A stretch of DNA of 64,000 bases from Bradyrhizobium sp. sBnM-33 (lineage in GTDB: Bacteria > Pseudomonadota > Alphaproteobacteria > Rhizobiales > Xanthobacteraceae), in assembly GCF_032917945.1 (NCBI RefSeq), contig NZ_CP136624.1, positions 620,001-684,000 of the forward strand. Direction: 5' to 3'. The notes under the pieces are model-generated. The model saw only the letters and a program-made list of their open reading frames with translations, was not told the DNA's origin and did no database searches. Positions 9,590-18,044 of the stretch are shown piece after piece; the first letter of the stretch is position 1; each line of letters begins with the position of its first letter. A program made the position numbers and the translations under genes.

Positions 9590-10744
9590 CTACGCGGCCA
9601 TATCCAGAATCTCACGCACCTGCGCCGGCCCCTCGATCCTGCGCGGATTGCGCGGCACCCAGGTCGTCGCCATCGCTTGTTGCGCGATGCGATCGAACTG
9701 CTCCGGGCCGACGCCGACCTCGCGCAGGCTGCGCGGCATACCGAGGCCGCGAATGAAGCGGTCGAGCAGGTCGCCGGCGTCATCGTTTGGGCGCCCCATC
9801 GCAGCCGCGACCAGCGCCTGCCGCTCGGCATTCGCTGACTTGTTCCAGCGCATCACCGACGGCAGCATCACGCAGGAGGTGTAGCCGTGCGGGACGCCGA
9901 ACTCCGCGCCGAGCACGTAACCGATGCCGTGGCTGGCGCCCATCGGTACGCCGGAAGCGAGCGGTCCGGTCGAAAGCCAGGTTCCGATCTGGCAATCCAT
10001 CCGCGCGTCGAGGTCTTTGGCGTCGGCCTTCACCCGCGGCAAGGCCTGCGCCAGCATCGACAGGCCCTTCAGCGCCTGCGCGTCGCCATAAGGATGAGCC
10101 TCGCGCGAGCAGATGCCTTCGACGCAATGGTCGACGGCGCGGATGCCGGTCGACAGCCACAGCCATTCGGGGGTGTGTGCGCTGAGCCAGGGATCGAGAA
10201 GCACGGCGCGCGGCATCAGCAGCGGATGGCGCAGCGCTTCCTTGACCTTCGTCTTCTCGTTGGTGACGCCTGCCGTGGAGGAGAACTCGCCGCCGGCGAT
10301 CGTCGTCGGGACGCTGATCTGGCGCACGGCTGGTGCCGCAAGTTGCGGCGAGCCGCCGCGACCGGCCTTGATCCGGTCGATGTCATCTGCGCTGCGGATG
10401 TCATTGGCAAGGCAAAGCTGCACGGCCTTGGCGCCGTCGGTGATCGAGCCGCCGCCGATCGTGACAATGAGATCGGTATCCGCAGCGCGAGCCTGTTCGC
10501 TGGCGGCAATGACGGCTGAGCGCGGCGTGTGCGGCGGCATAGCATCGAACGTGCCGACGCAGCGCGGTCCCAGCGCACGGCGGATAGTGTCGATCACATC
10601 GGTTTCGCGGTTGAGCGTGCCGCTGACCATCAGGAAGGCGCGCCTGGTGCCGAGCCGATCCAGCTGCGCAACGAGCGCCTCGGACGCCGGCCGTCCGAAC
10701 ACGACCTCGTCCATGGCGCCGAATACGACACGCCCTCTGTGCAC
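9590..10744 (-). CDS. Iron-containing alcohol dehydrogenase / maleylacetate reductase family
   Basis: 384 aa with a GTG start at 10744 behind GGGGAGGAC. This gives the N-terminus VHRGRVVFGAMDEVVFGRPA and the usual family length; ATG 10714 is a shorter alternative. The nucleotide-binding motif is TIGGGSITDGAK. Metal-ligand histidines are visible in VDHCVEGI and in ASHGIGYVLGAEFGVPHGYT. It would reduce or oxidise a carbonyl/alcohol with NAD(P)H. Maleylacetate reduction in aromatic catabolism is one possibility. It is first of a two-gene operon with the acyl-CoA synthetase. Confidence 0.88.
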   Translation of the reverse strand: MHRGRVVFGAMDEVVFGRPASEALVAQLDRLGTRRAFLMVSGTLNRETDVIDTIRRALGPRCVGTFDAMPPHTPRSAVIAASEQARAADTDLIVTIGGGSITDGAKAVQLCLANDIRSADDIDRIKAGRGGSPQLAAPAVRQISVPTTIAGGEFSSTAGVTNEKTKVKEALRHPLLMPRAVLLDPWLSAHTPEWLWLSTGIRAVDHCVEGICSREAHPYGDAQALKGLSMLAQALPRVKADAKDLDARMDCQIGTWLSTGPLASGVPMGASHGIGYVLGAEFGVPHGYTSCVMLPSVMRWNKSANAERQALVAAAMGRPNDDAGDLLDRFIRGLGMPRSLREVGVGPEQFDRIAQQAMATTWVPRNPRRIEGPAQVREILDMAA

Positions 10745-10858
10745 GCTTGTCCTCCCCGGACATTTTCTGGCCCTCTTGGCGGGCCTTGCCGCAAGGTTAG
10801 CCGAGGAAATCGGCGACGTCATGCCCCAAGATGCTGCTCCGATCATTTGCCTTCGTTG

Positions 10859-11031
10859 GTCATTGCGAGCGAAACAGTCTCGACCGCCCGCGCAGCGGCG
10901 ACGGTGCGCGCACAAGCTGTCGTTCCCCGCGACCGGTATCGCCTTCGGTAAGCCCGATGGCAGGCTCCGCAAAGCAATCGATCTTTGCGCACGAGTCGAC
11001 GATGGATTGCTTCGCTGCGCTCGCAATGACG
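10859..11031. repeat. Extragenic palindromic repeat, 'cattgcgagc' family, copy 1
   Basis: Terminal inverted arms are TCATTGCGAGCG and CGCTCGCAATGAC. The inside contains GATGGCAGGCTCCGCAAAGCAA and GGATTGCTTCGCTGCGCTCG. The same ends and inner GACAGGCTCCGCGA segment recur at 17496-17614 and 36606-36726. It is intergenic and non-coding. Confidence 0.8.
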
Positions 11032-11046
11032 TTGAGACCCCCGACT

Positions 11047-11163
11047 GTCATCCCCGCGAAGGCGGGGATCCAGTACGCCGCGGCTTCTCGGTGCAATCAC
11101 TGGCGTCTCTGGAATACTGGATCGTCCGCCCCAGTGCGCAATTGCGCACAAGGCGGACGATGA
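11047..11163. repeat. Extragenic repeat 'gtcatccccgcgaaggcgggga'
   Basis: It starts with GTCATCCCCGCGAAGGCGGG, itself a short hairpin, and ends with CAAGGCGGACGATGAC, so the outer ends GTCATC/GATGAC are inverted. The internal CTGGAATACTGGATCGTCCGC gives it a compact folded look. Elements with these ends are common in alphaproteobacterial intergenic DNA (general knowledge). Confidence 0.7.
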
Positions 11164-11199
11164 CAATTGAATATGAGGCGGCCTTCTCGCGGCGCTTTG

Positions 11200-11410
11200 C
11201 GCCCGAGGTTTGCTCTTAAATTCCCGCCCTCTTGTCAGAGGGCGCACGGAAGACCGGGTGCGCGCAGCACCCACGGTCTCGTGTGCAAAGTGCGCAAAAG
11301 AACACGCACATGCGGCTGATTTGCCTCTCGCCTTAAGCGAAATATTTTTGATTCTTTTTGATTCCCGGGCTTGACACGATTTCTGAAAATCAGAAGTGAT
11401 TTGCCCACAA
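11200..11410. repeat. Putative dispersed element with hairpin and TTGACA-plus-palindrome tail
   Basis: Contains a hairpin GCCCTCTtgtcAGAGGGC near 11227-11244 and a GC-rich segment. An AT-rich stretch follows, then a consensus-like TTGACA at 11371-11376 directly before the perfect palindrome TTCTGAaaaTCAGAA (11381-11395). I believe similar blocks recur in Bradyrhizobium genomes, but only one copy is in this window. Confidence 0.45.
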
Positions 11411-11713
11411 ATGGATCTGTCGCAGTTAGCTGCGGTCATTCTCCGCGAGACGCCGCCGTGCGATGTCACGTTTTCGTCATCAGGCGGCGATTAGCTGACC
11501 GTGCGCTGCACGGGTTCCGCTTTCATCGCAGTGCGGAAAGCATAACATCCGCATGCGAAGGGCGTTGACGACGCTGATGCACAACGATTGTGCTTGATCC
11601 CGGCCGGTTCTTGACGAGACTGGGAACCGATCACATCTTTGGCCTCCGCCACTAAGTTCCACGGCAAGCTTTTTCCATCGATCAGGATGTTGAGAATGCA
11701 GGGGGAGATGGGA

Positions 11714-12922
11714 TTGAGCACGACTGATCCATTGAAACGTCCGGCTGGGGCAAGCCGTGATGGTTACTCACTTCGCGGTCTCAAATGGTTGCCCCCATTG
11801 CTCGCGCTTGCGCTGTCCGCTTGCGGCGACAAGCCGCCGCAACAGCCGGCTGCGGCGGCGCCGCCGACGGTCACGGTCGCGCAGCCAGTGAAACGTACCG
11901 TCACCGATTGGGACGAATTCACCGGTCGGTTCGAGGCGGTGCAGGAAGTCCAGGTCCGCGCCCGCGTCGGCGGCTTCGTGAAGAGCGTCGAATTCCGCGA
12001 TGGCGCGATCGTGCGCGCGGGCGATCTGCTTTACGTGATTGACGCCCGTCCGTTCGAAGCAGTCGCCGAACAGGCCGACGGCCAGTTATCGGACGCTCGC
12101 GCGAGGGCAGAACTCGCCAGGCGCGAACTCGACCGCGCGCTGACATTAAATCAGACCCAGGCCGTGTCCGATTCGATCGTCGACCAGCGCCGCCAGACCC
12201 TGCAGGCGGCGCGCGCCGCGGAAATGCAGGCTGAAGGCGCGCTCAAGGCCGCCAAGCTCAACATCGAATTCACCCATGTGATGGCGCCGATCACCGGCCG
12301 CGTCAGCCGCCATCTCGTGACGCCTGGCAATCTCGTGCAGGGCTCCGAGGGCGGCGCCACGCTGCTCACCTCGATCGTCTCGCTCGACCCGATCTACATC
12401 TATTTCGATGTCGACGAGGCGACGTACTTACGAAACAGCCGGCTCTGGTTCGAAGGCAAGCGGCCGAGCTCGCGCGACACGCCGAACCCGGTCCAGGTGA
12501 CGCTGACCGGCGAGACCAAGCCCTCGCATGAGGGCAAGATGGATTTCCTCGACAACCGCCTGGACGTCTCGACGGGTACGCTGCGCAGCCGCGCCGTGAT
12601 CCCGAACAAGGATCTCTCGATCCTGCCCGGACAGTTCGGCCGCGTCCGGATCATCGGCAGCGCGCCTTATGAGGCGCTGCTGCTGCCGGACACGGCTGTC
12701 GCGACCGATCAGTCGCGGAAGATCGTTTTCGTCGTCAAGGACGACAATACGGTCGAGGCGAAGCCGGTGACGCTCGGACCGCTCGATGAAGGCCTGCGCG
12801 TGATCCGCGAGGGCCTGAAGCCGGAAGACCGCGTCGTTATCGACGGGCTGCAGCGGGCCCGCGTCGGCGCGAAAGTCAGCACGCAGCCGGGCGACATCAA
12901 GCCGGCCGGTGCCAAGACATGA
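11714..12922 (+). CDS. RND efflux periplasmic adaptor (membrane fusion protein, AcrA/MexE-like)
   Basis: 402 aa if translation starts at TTG 11714, seven bases after GGGGGAG. ATGs at 11687, 11696 and 11708 are in frame but lack a well-spaced ribosome site. The signal sequence ends in a lipobox-like LALALSAC, so the adaptor is probably lipid-anchored. Then come the barrel-sandwich half motifs (RARVGGFVKSVEFRDGAIVR), an alpha-hairpin (residues ~100-170) and the second half (HVMAPITGRVSRHLVTPGNL). It bridges the inner-membrane pump to an outer-membrane channel. The stop overlaps the pump gene start by four bases. No outer-membrane channel gene is next to it. Confidence 0.9.
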   Translation: MSTTDPLKRPAGASRDGYSLRGLKWLPPLLALALSACGDKPPQQPAAAAPPTVTVAQPVKRTVTDWDEFTGRFEAVQEVQVRARVGGFVKSVEFRDGAIVRAGDLLYVIDARPFEAVAEQADGQLSDARARAELARRELDRALTLNQTQAVSDSIVDQRRQTLQAARAAEMQAEGALKAAKLNIEFTHVMAPITGRVSRHLVTPGNLVQGSEGGATLLTSIVSLDPIYIYFDVDEATYLRNSRLWFEGKRPSSRDTPNPVQVTLTGETKPSHEGKMDFLDNRLDVSTGTLRSRAVIPNKDLSILPGQFGRVRIIGSAPYEALLLPDTAVATDQSRKIVFVVKDDNTVEAKPVTLGPLDEGLRVIREGLKPEDRVVIDGLQRARVGAKVSTQPGDIKPAGAKT

Positions 12923-15900
12923 ATCTCGGCCGTCTCTCCATCAACCAGCCCATCCTGGCGATGGTGCTGTCGATCGTGCTTCTGATCGTTGGCGCGATCG
13001 CCTACACCACGCTGCCGGTCTCCGAATATCCGCAAGTGGTGCCGCCAACGGTGACGGTCACCACGCAATATCCCGGCGCCTCCGCGCAAACCGTGTCTGA
13101 CACCGTCGCTGCTCCGATCGAGCAGGAGATCAACGGCGTCGAGGACATGCTGTATCTCTACAGCCAGGCCACCTCGAACGGACAGTTGACGATCACGGTC
13201 ACCTTCAAGCTCGGCACCGATCTCGACAAGGCCCAGGTGCTGGTGCAGAATCGCGTCGCGATCGCGCAGCCGCGGCTGCCCGAAGAGGTGCAGCGCAACG
13301 GCGTCATCACGCGCAAGAACAGCCCCGACATATTGATGGTCGTGTTCATGCTGTCGCCGGACGACACGTTCGACCAGCTCTATATCAGTAACTACGCGCT
13401 GCTGCAGGTCCGCGACCAGTTGCTCCGGCTCGACGGCGTCGGCGACATTCAGATCTTCGGCGCGCGCGACTATTCGATGCGGCTGTGGCTCGACCCCGAC
13501 AAAATCTCTACGCTCGGCCTGACCGCGGGCGAGGTGGTGGCGGCGATCCGCTCGCAAAACGTGCAGATCGCGGGCGGCCAGATCGCGGAGCCGCCGATCG
13601 CCGACCGCGCCTTTTCGCCAAATCTCACCTTTACCGGCCGTCTGAAGGACCCGAAACAATTCGAGGAGATCGTGGTCAAGGCCGGCGCCGACGGGCGCAC
13701 GGTGAAGCTGCGCGACGTCGCGCGGATCGAACTCGGTGCTTTGGCCTATTCGACCAACAGTTTTCTGCTGCGCAAATCCGCGGTCGCCATGCTGGTGACG
13801 CAGCGGCCCGGCTCCAATGCGCTTGCGACCGCCAAGAGCATTTCGGACACCATGGAGCGGTTGAAGGCGAGCTTCCCGAAAGGGCTCGATTACAATATCG
13901 GCTACAACCCGACCGAATTCATCGCACAGTCCGTCAGCGAGCTGATCAAGACGATCTACGAGGCGATGGCGCTGGTCGTGATCGTGGTGCTGGTGTTCTT
14001 GCAGGGCTGGCGGCCCGCCATCATTCCGATCATCGCGATCCCGGTGTCGCTGGTCGGCACCTTTGCGGTGATGGCAGCATTGGGATTTTCGATCAACAAT
14101 CTCACTCTGTTCGGCCTCGTGCTTGCGGTCGGCATCGTGGTCGACGATGCGATTGTGGTGGTCGAAAACGTCGAGCGCCATCTCGAGCACGGCATGAACC
14201 GGCGTGACGCCGCGCTTCGCACCATGCAAGAGGTCGGCAGCGCGCTGGTGTCGATTGCGCTGGTGCTGTGCGCGGTGTTCGTCCCGACTGCGTTCCTCGG
14301 CGGCATCTCCGGGCAGTTCTTTCAGCAGTTTGCCGTCACCATTGCGGTGGCGACCGCGATTTCCTGCTTCTGCTCGCTGACGCTGTCGCCAGCGCTGGCC
14401 TCGCTGATCCTGCAGCCGCACGAGGACAAAAGGCCGCCGGCACGTTGGAATTTCATCGCCCGCGGCTGGGGTGCCTTTACGAGCGTGTTCAATCGCGGCT
14501 TCGACCGGCTGGCGCATGGCTATGCCAGCGCGGCCGATTTCGTGATCCGGCATTCGGTGGTGATGTTGCTGGTGTACGTGGCGCTGATCGGCGGCGCCGG
14601 ATGGCTGTTGATGACGACGCCGCAAGGTTTCATCCCGGCGCAGGATCGCGGTTACGTCATTGTCTCCGTGCAATTGCCGGGCGCGGCCTCGCTGGCGCGG
14701 ACGACCGAGGTGGTCAGGGAGATCGAAAAGATTGCGCTTGATACGCCGGGTGTCGTTCGCGCGCCCGCCTTCGCCGGCTTCTCGGGCGCGACCCGGACGC
14801 AGGCAAGCAACGCCGCGGCACTGTTTCCCGTATTTGACGACCCGGAGGCCAGGGCGAAGAAGGGACTTTCGTCCGCTTCGATCGCGGACGAATTGCGCAA
14901 GCGGCTGGCGAATATCAAGGGTGCGTTCATCATCGTGATTCCGCCGCCCGCGGTGCCCGGCATAGGCACCGGCGGCGGCTTCACCATGCGCATCCAGGAC
15001 CGTCAGGGCCGCGGCTCCGAAATGCTGGCAGCGGCGACCGACGAATTGATAGGCGCCGCGCGCCAGGCGCCCGGACTGACCCAGGTGTTCTCCACCTTTG
15101 CTGCCAACACGCCGCAACTGTTCGTCGACATCGACCGCGTCAAGGCGCAGAAGCTCGGCGTGCCGATTGCGAACATCAACGATACGATCCAGACCTATTT
15201 CGGCTCGTCCTATGTCAACGACTTCAATCTGTTCGGCCGCACCTACCGCGTCACGGCGCAGGCCGATCTGCCGTTCCGGAAGGAGACGTCCGATCTCGCA
15301 CGCCTGCGCACTCGCAACGCCGCCGGCGACATGGTGATGCTCGGCAGTGTTGTGAGTTTCAGCGACATCTCCGGCCCCGACCGCGTCGCGCGCTACAATC
15401 TCTATCCTGCGTCCGAGCTGCAGGGCGATACGTTGCCGGGAACGAGTTCGGCGACCGCCATTGACACGATGAAGAAGCTCGCCGAGGAGACGCTGCCGAG
15501 CGGCTTCTCGTTCGAATGGACGGATTTGTCCTATCAGCAGGTGACCGGCGGCCAAGCCGGCCTTCTCGTGTTCCCGATATGCGTGCTGTTCGTGTATCTG
15601 GTGCTGGCCGCGCAATATGGCTCGTGGAGCCTGCCATTCGCGGTCATCCTGATCGTGCCGATGTGCCTCCTCGCCGCCACTATCGGTGTGCGGATCATGG
15701 GGCAGGACGTCAACATCCTTACTCAGATCGGATTCGTCGTGCTGGTGGGGCTGGCAGCCAAGAATGCCATTCTCATCGTCGAGTTCGCGCGCGATATCGA
15801 ACTCGAAGGAAAGGCGCGGCTGGAGGCAGTGATCGAAGCCTGCCGGCTGCGGTTGCGGCCGATCCTGATGACGTCATTCGCCTTCATCCTCGGCGTGCTG

Positions 15901-16071
15901 CCGCTGGTGATCTCGTCGGGCTCGGGCTCGGAGATGCGGCAGGCGGTGGGTGTCGCCGTGTTCTTCGGCATGATTGGCGTCACGCTGTTCGGCCTGGTGT
16001 TCACGCCGATCTTCTACGTCATCGTGCGCAATCTGGCGGACGGGAAGAGCAAGAAGCCCGCTGCGGCGTGA
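12919..16071 (+). CDS. RND multidrug efflux pump, inner-membrane transporter (HAE1/AcrB-like)
   Basis: 1050 aa, full length for the AcrB/MexF family. It starts MNLGRLSINQPILAMVLSIV and has two large periplasmic domains and about 12 membrane helices. TM4 carries GIVVDDAIVVVENVERHLEHG with the two proton-relay aspartates. The second half has LVGLAAKNAILIVEFARD, with the partner lysine. It exports hydrophobic drugs or metabolites by proton antiport. The ATG overlaps the adaptor stop (ATGA). Exported substrates cannot be inferred. Confidence 0.95.
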   Translation: MNLGRLSINQPILAMVLSIVLLIVGAIAYTTLPVSEYPQVVPPTVTVTTQYPGASAQTVSDTVAAPIEQEINGVEDMLYLYSQATSNGQLTITVTFKLGTDLDKAQVLVQNRVAIAQPRLPEEVQRNGVITRKNSPDILMVVFMLSPDDTFDQLYISNYALLQVRDQLLRLDGVGDIQIFGARDYSMRLWLDPDKISTLGLTAGEVVAAIRSQNVQIAGGQIAEPPIADRAFSPNLTFTGRLKDPKQFEEIVVKAGADGRTVKLRDVARIELGALAYSTNSFLLRKSAVAMLVTQRPGSNALATAKSISDTMERLKASFPKGLDYNIGYNPTEFIAQSVSELIKTIYEAMALVVIVVLVFLQGWRPAIIPIIAIPVSLVGTFAVMAALGFSINNLTLFGLVLAVGIVVDDAIVVVENVERHLEHGMNRRDAALRTMQEVGSALVSIALVLCAVFVPTAFLGGISGQFFQQFAVTIAVATAISCFCSLTLSPALASLILQPHEDKRPPARWNFIARGWGAFTSVFNRGFDRLAHGYASAADFVIRHSVVMLLVYVALIGGAGWLLMTTPQGFIPAQDRGYVIVSVQLPGAASLARTTEVVREIEKIALDTPGVVRAPAFAGFSGATRTQASNAAALFPVFDDPEARAKKGLSSASIADELRKRLANIKGAFIIVIPPPAVPGIGTGGGFTMRIQDRQGRGSEMLAAATDELIGAARQAPGLTQVFSTFAANTPQLFVDIDRVKAQKLGVPIANINDTIQTYFGSSYVNDFNLFGRTYRVTAQADLPFRKETSDLARLRTRNAAGDMVMLGSVVSFSDISGPDRVARYNLYPASELQGDTLPGTSSATAIDTMKKLAEETLPSGFSFEWTDLSYQQVTGGQAGLLVFPICVLFVYLVLAAQYGSWSLPFAVILIVPMCLLAATIGVRIMGQDVNILTQIGFVVLVGLAAKNAILIVEFARDIELEGKARLEAVIEACRLRLRPILMTSFAFILGVLPLVISSGSGSEMRQAVGVAVFFGMIGVTLFGLVFTPIFYVIVRNLADGKSKKPAAA

Positions 16072-16090
16072 GCGGATAATTGGCCCTTGC

Positions 16091-16187
16091 CATCATTCCG
16101 GGGCGCGCGAAGCGCGAGCCCATCGGGCCGCATAACCTGTAGTGAAATGGATTCCGGGGCGCGCGCTACGCGCCTCGGAATGATGAT
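16091..16187. repeat. Extragenic palindromic repeat, 'attccggggcgcgcg' family, copy 1
   Basis: Outer arms CATCATTCCG and CGGAATGATG. The inside has two copies of TTCCGGGGCGCGCG followed by small hairpins (gcgcgaagcgcg, gcgcgctacgcgc). It sits downstream of the pump gene. A relative is at 53755-53834. Confidence 0.75.
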
Positions 16188-16286
16188 AGAGTTCCCCATA
16201 CTTTTTGCTGATCCGAAATGGATGGGCACTTGCGGGGTTATTGAATAAGTTCGCGAAGTTTCTCTGGAAAAATTCGGGAGAAAAGT

Positions 16287-17480
16287 ATGAAGTCGGGATT
16301 GTTGGCCGCCGTTGCGGCAGTTGGTCTTTTGCTCGCCGCGCCGGCATCGGCGCAGGGCGTCAAGATCGGCATTTTGAACGACCAGTCCGGGGTCTACGCC
16401 GATTACGGCGGCAAGTGGTCGTTTGAAGCGGCCAAGATGGCGGTCGAAGATTTCGGTGGCGAAGTGCTCGGCCACAAGATCGAGGTCATTTCCGCCGATC
16501 ACCAGAACAAGCCGGATCTCGGCGTCGCTATCGCGCGGCGCTGGTACGAGGTCGAAGGCGTCGATATGATCACGGAGCTGACGACGTCCTCCGTCGCGCT
16601 CGCGATTCACGAGCTTTCTAGGGAGAAGAAGAAGATCGACATCGTCGTGGGCGCTGCGACCTCGCGCCTCACCGGCGATTCCTGCCAGCCGTATGGATTC
16701 CACTGGGCTTACGACACCCACGCGCTCGCCTACGGCACCGGTGGTGCGCTGGTGGAATCCGGCGGCGATACCTGGTTCTTCATGACCGCCGACTACGCCT
16801 TCGGTCATGCGCTGGAGAAGGACACCGGCGATTTCGTCAGGGCGAAGGGTGGCAAGGTGCTCGGCGCAGTCCGCATTCCCCTGAACTCGTCGGACTTCTC
16901 TTCCTTCCTGCTGCAGGCGCAGAGTTCTAAAGCCAAGATCATCGGCCTCGCCAATGCCGGCCTCGACACCACCAACTCGATCAAGCAGGCGGCGGAATTC
17001 GGCATCGTCAGGAGCGGCCAAAAGCTCGCCGGCCTGTTGCTGACGCTGGCCGAAGTTCACGGCCTCGGCCTTCAGGCCGCCCAGGGCCTGGTGCTGACCG
17101 AAGGCTACTACTGGGACCGCGACGCCAGGAGCCGCAACCTCGCCGAACGCTTCTTCAAGCGCACCGGCCGGATGCCGAACATGATTCAAGCCGGCACCTA
17201 TTCAGCGACGCTGCAATACCTCAAGGCAGTCAAGGCCGCGGGCACCAAGGATACCGAGGCAGTGGCGAAAAAGCTGAAGGAGCTTCCGGTCGACGATGAC
17301 TTCGCGCAGGGCGGCAGGGTGCTGGAAAACGGTCGCATGGTCCACGACCTCTATCTGTTCGAAGTCAAGAAGCCGTCGGAGTCGAAGAAGCCGTGGGATT
17401 ACTACAAGCAGCTCGCCGTGGTGCCCGGCGATAAGGCGTTTCCGGCAGCGAAGGATTCCGGCTGCCCGCTGGTGAAGTAG
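16287..17480 (+). CDS. Branched-chain amino acid-type ABC transporter substrate-binding protein (LivJ-like)
   Basis: 397 aa periplasmic protein. The signal peptide is MKSGLLAAVAAVGLLLAAPASA. The type-I periplasmic-binding domain starts VKIGILNDQSGVYADYGG and includes GHKIEVISADHQNKPDLGVA. GGGAG at 16276-16280 precedes the ATG. No permease or ATPase genes are adjacent, so it either serves a remote transporter or delivers a distinct ligand. Related proteins bind branched-chain amino acids, amides or aromatic acids; the ligand is unknown here. Confidence 0.9.
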   Translation: MKSGLLAAVAAVGLLLAAPASAQGVKIGILNDQSGVYADYGGKWSFEAAKMAVEDFGGEVLGHKIEVISADHQNKPDLGVAIARRWYEVEGVDMITELTTSSVALAIHELSREKKKIDIVVGAATSRLTGDSCQPYGFHWAYDTHALAYGTGGALVESGGDTWFFMTADYAFGHALEKDTGDFVRAKGGKVLGAVRIPLNSSDFSSFLLQAQSSKAKIIGLANAGLDTTNSIKQAAEFGIVRSGQKLAGLLLTLAEVHGLGLQAAQGLVLTEGYYWDRDARSRNLAERFFKRTGRMPNMIQAGTYSATLQYLKAVKAAGTKDTEAVAKKLKELPVDDDFAQGGRVLENGRMVHDLYLFEVKKPSESKKPWDYYKQLAVVPGDKAFPAAKDSGCPLVK

Positions 17481-17495
17481 GCTCTCTCCGTGTTC

Positions 17496-17614
17496 GTCAT
17501 TGCGAGCCAACGGGTCGCGCGAATGCGCGCCCGATGACAGGCTCCGCGAAGCAAATCCATCGCGCCACAAGTGGAAACATGGATTGCTTCGTCGCTTCGC
17601 TCCTCGCAATGACG
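17496..17614. repeat. Extragenic palindromic repeat, 'cattgcgagc' family, copy 2
   Basis: Arms CGTCATTGCGAG and CTCGCAATGACG. The inside CCAACGGGTCGCGCGAATGC continues into GACAGGCTCCGCGA and is almost identical to the copy at 36606-36726. It lies between the convergent binding-protein and MAPEG genes. Confidence 0.85.
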
Positions 17615-17622
17615 GCCGCCGA

Positions 17623-18015
17623 TCACCCCTGCACCAGCCGCCACACGATGGCACCGAATGCGCCGACCCACAGCGCGATCGTCGCCAGCGCCTGAGTCGC
17701 GAAGCCGGGGCCGCGTTGTGGGACCGATTTGGCGTAGCCGAATATATAGAGAATGCGACCGACGACCCAGACCAGGCCGAGCGCAGCGGCGATACCGTCG
17801 CTGATGTAGATCGCGAACAGCCATAGCGACGGCAGAAAGATCGGCAGCCATTCCAGCGTGTTCATCTGCGCGCGAAACACGCGCTCGAAATCGGGATTGC
17901 CCGAGATCGCCGGCAGCTTGACGCCGAATTTGCCGCGCGCCCGCGACACCAGCACGGACGAGTAGAAGTAGACCAGGATCGCCAGCAAGCTGACGAGAGC
18001 GGTGAGATGATACAT
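17623..18015 (-). CDS. MAPEG family membrane protein
   Basis: 130 aa, four predicted membrane helices, typical of bacterial MAPEG proteins related to microsomal glutathione S-transferase. It begins MYHLTALVSLLAILVYFYSS. The conserved cytoplasmic loop reads FERVFRAQMNTLEWLPIFLP, with the FxRxxRAxxNxxE pattern that contacts glutathione in the family. GGGAG lies upstream of the ATG. Function in this organism is unknown; glutathione-dependent detoxification is the usual guess. Confidence 0.87.
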   Translation of the reverse strand: MYHLTALVSLLAILVYFYSSVLVSRARGKFGVKLPAISGNPDFERVFRAQMNTLEWLPIFLPSLWLFAIYISDGIAAALGLVWVVGRILYIFGYAKSVPQRGPGFATQALATIALWVGAFGAIVWRLVQG

Positions 18016-18044
18016 CGCTGAAACTCCCCTGTTTCATGCGCGCC

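Larger units (their letters stand above)
10745..11713. other. Gene-free intergenic block made largely of repeats
   Basis: About 970 bases between divergent genes. I find no credible coding region in either strand. Three different repeat elements sit end to end (10859-11031, 11047-11163, about 11200-11410). The remaining stretch, 11411-11713, has no clear structure. Promoters for the dehydrogenase (minus) and efflux operon (plus) must lie here, but I cannot place them with confidence. Confidence 0.75.

Noticed and set aside
12709..15615. 968-aa open frame on the minus strand opposite the RND pump and the end of its adaptor
   Set aside because: Arg/His/Gln-rich composition typical of an antisense shadow of a high-GC gene. 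It overlaps a pump with complete family motifs.
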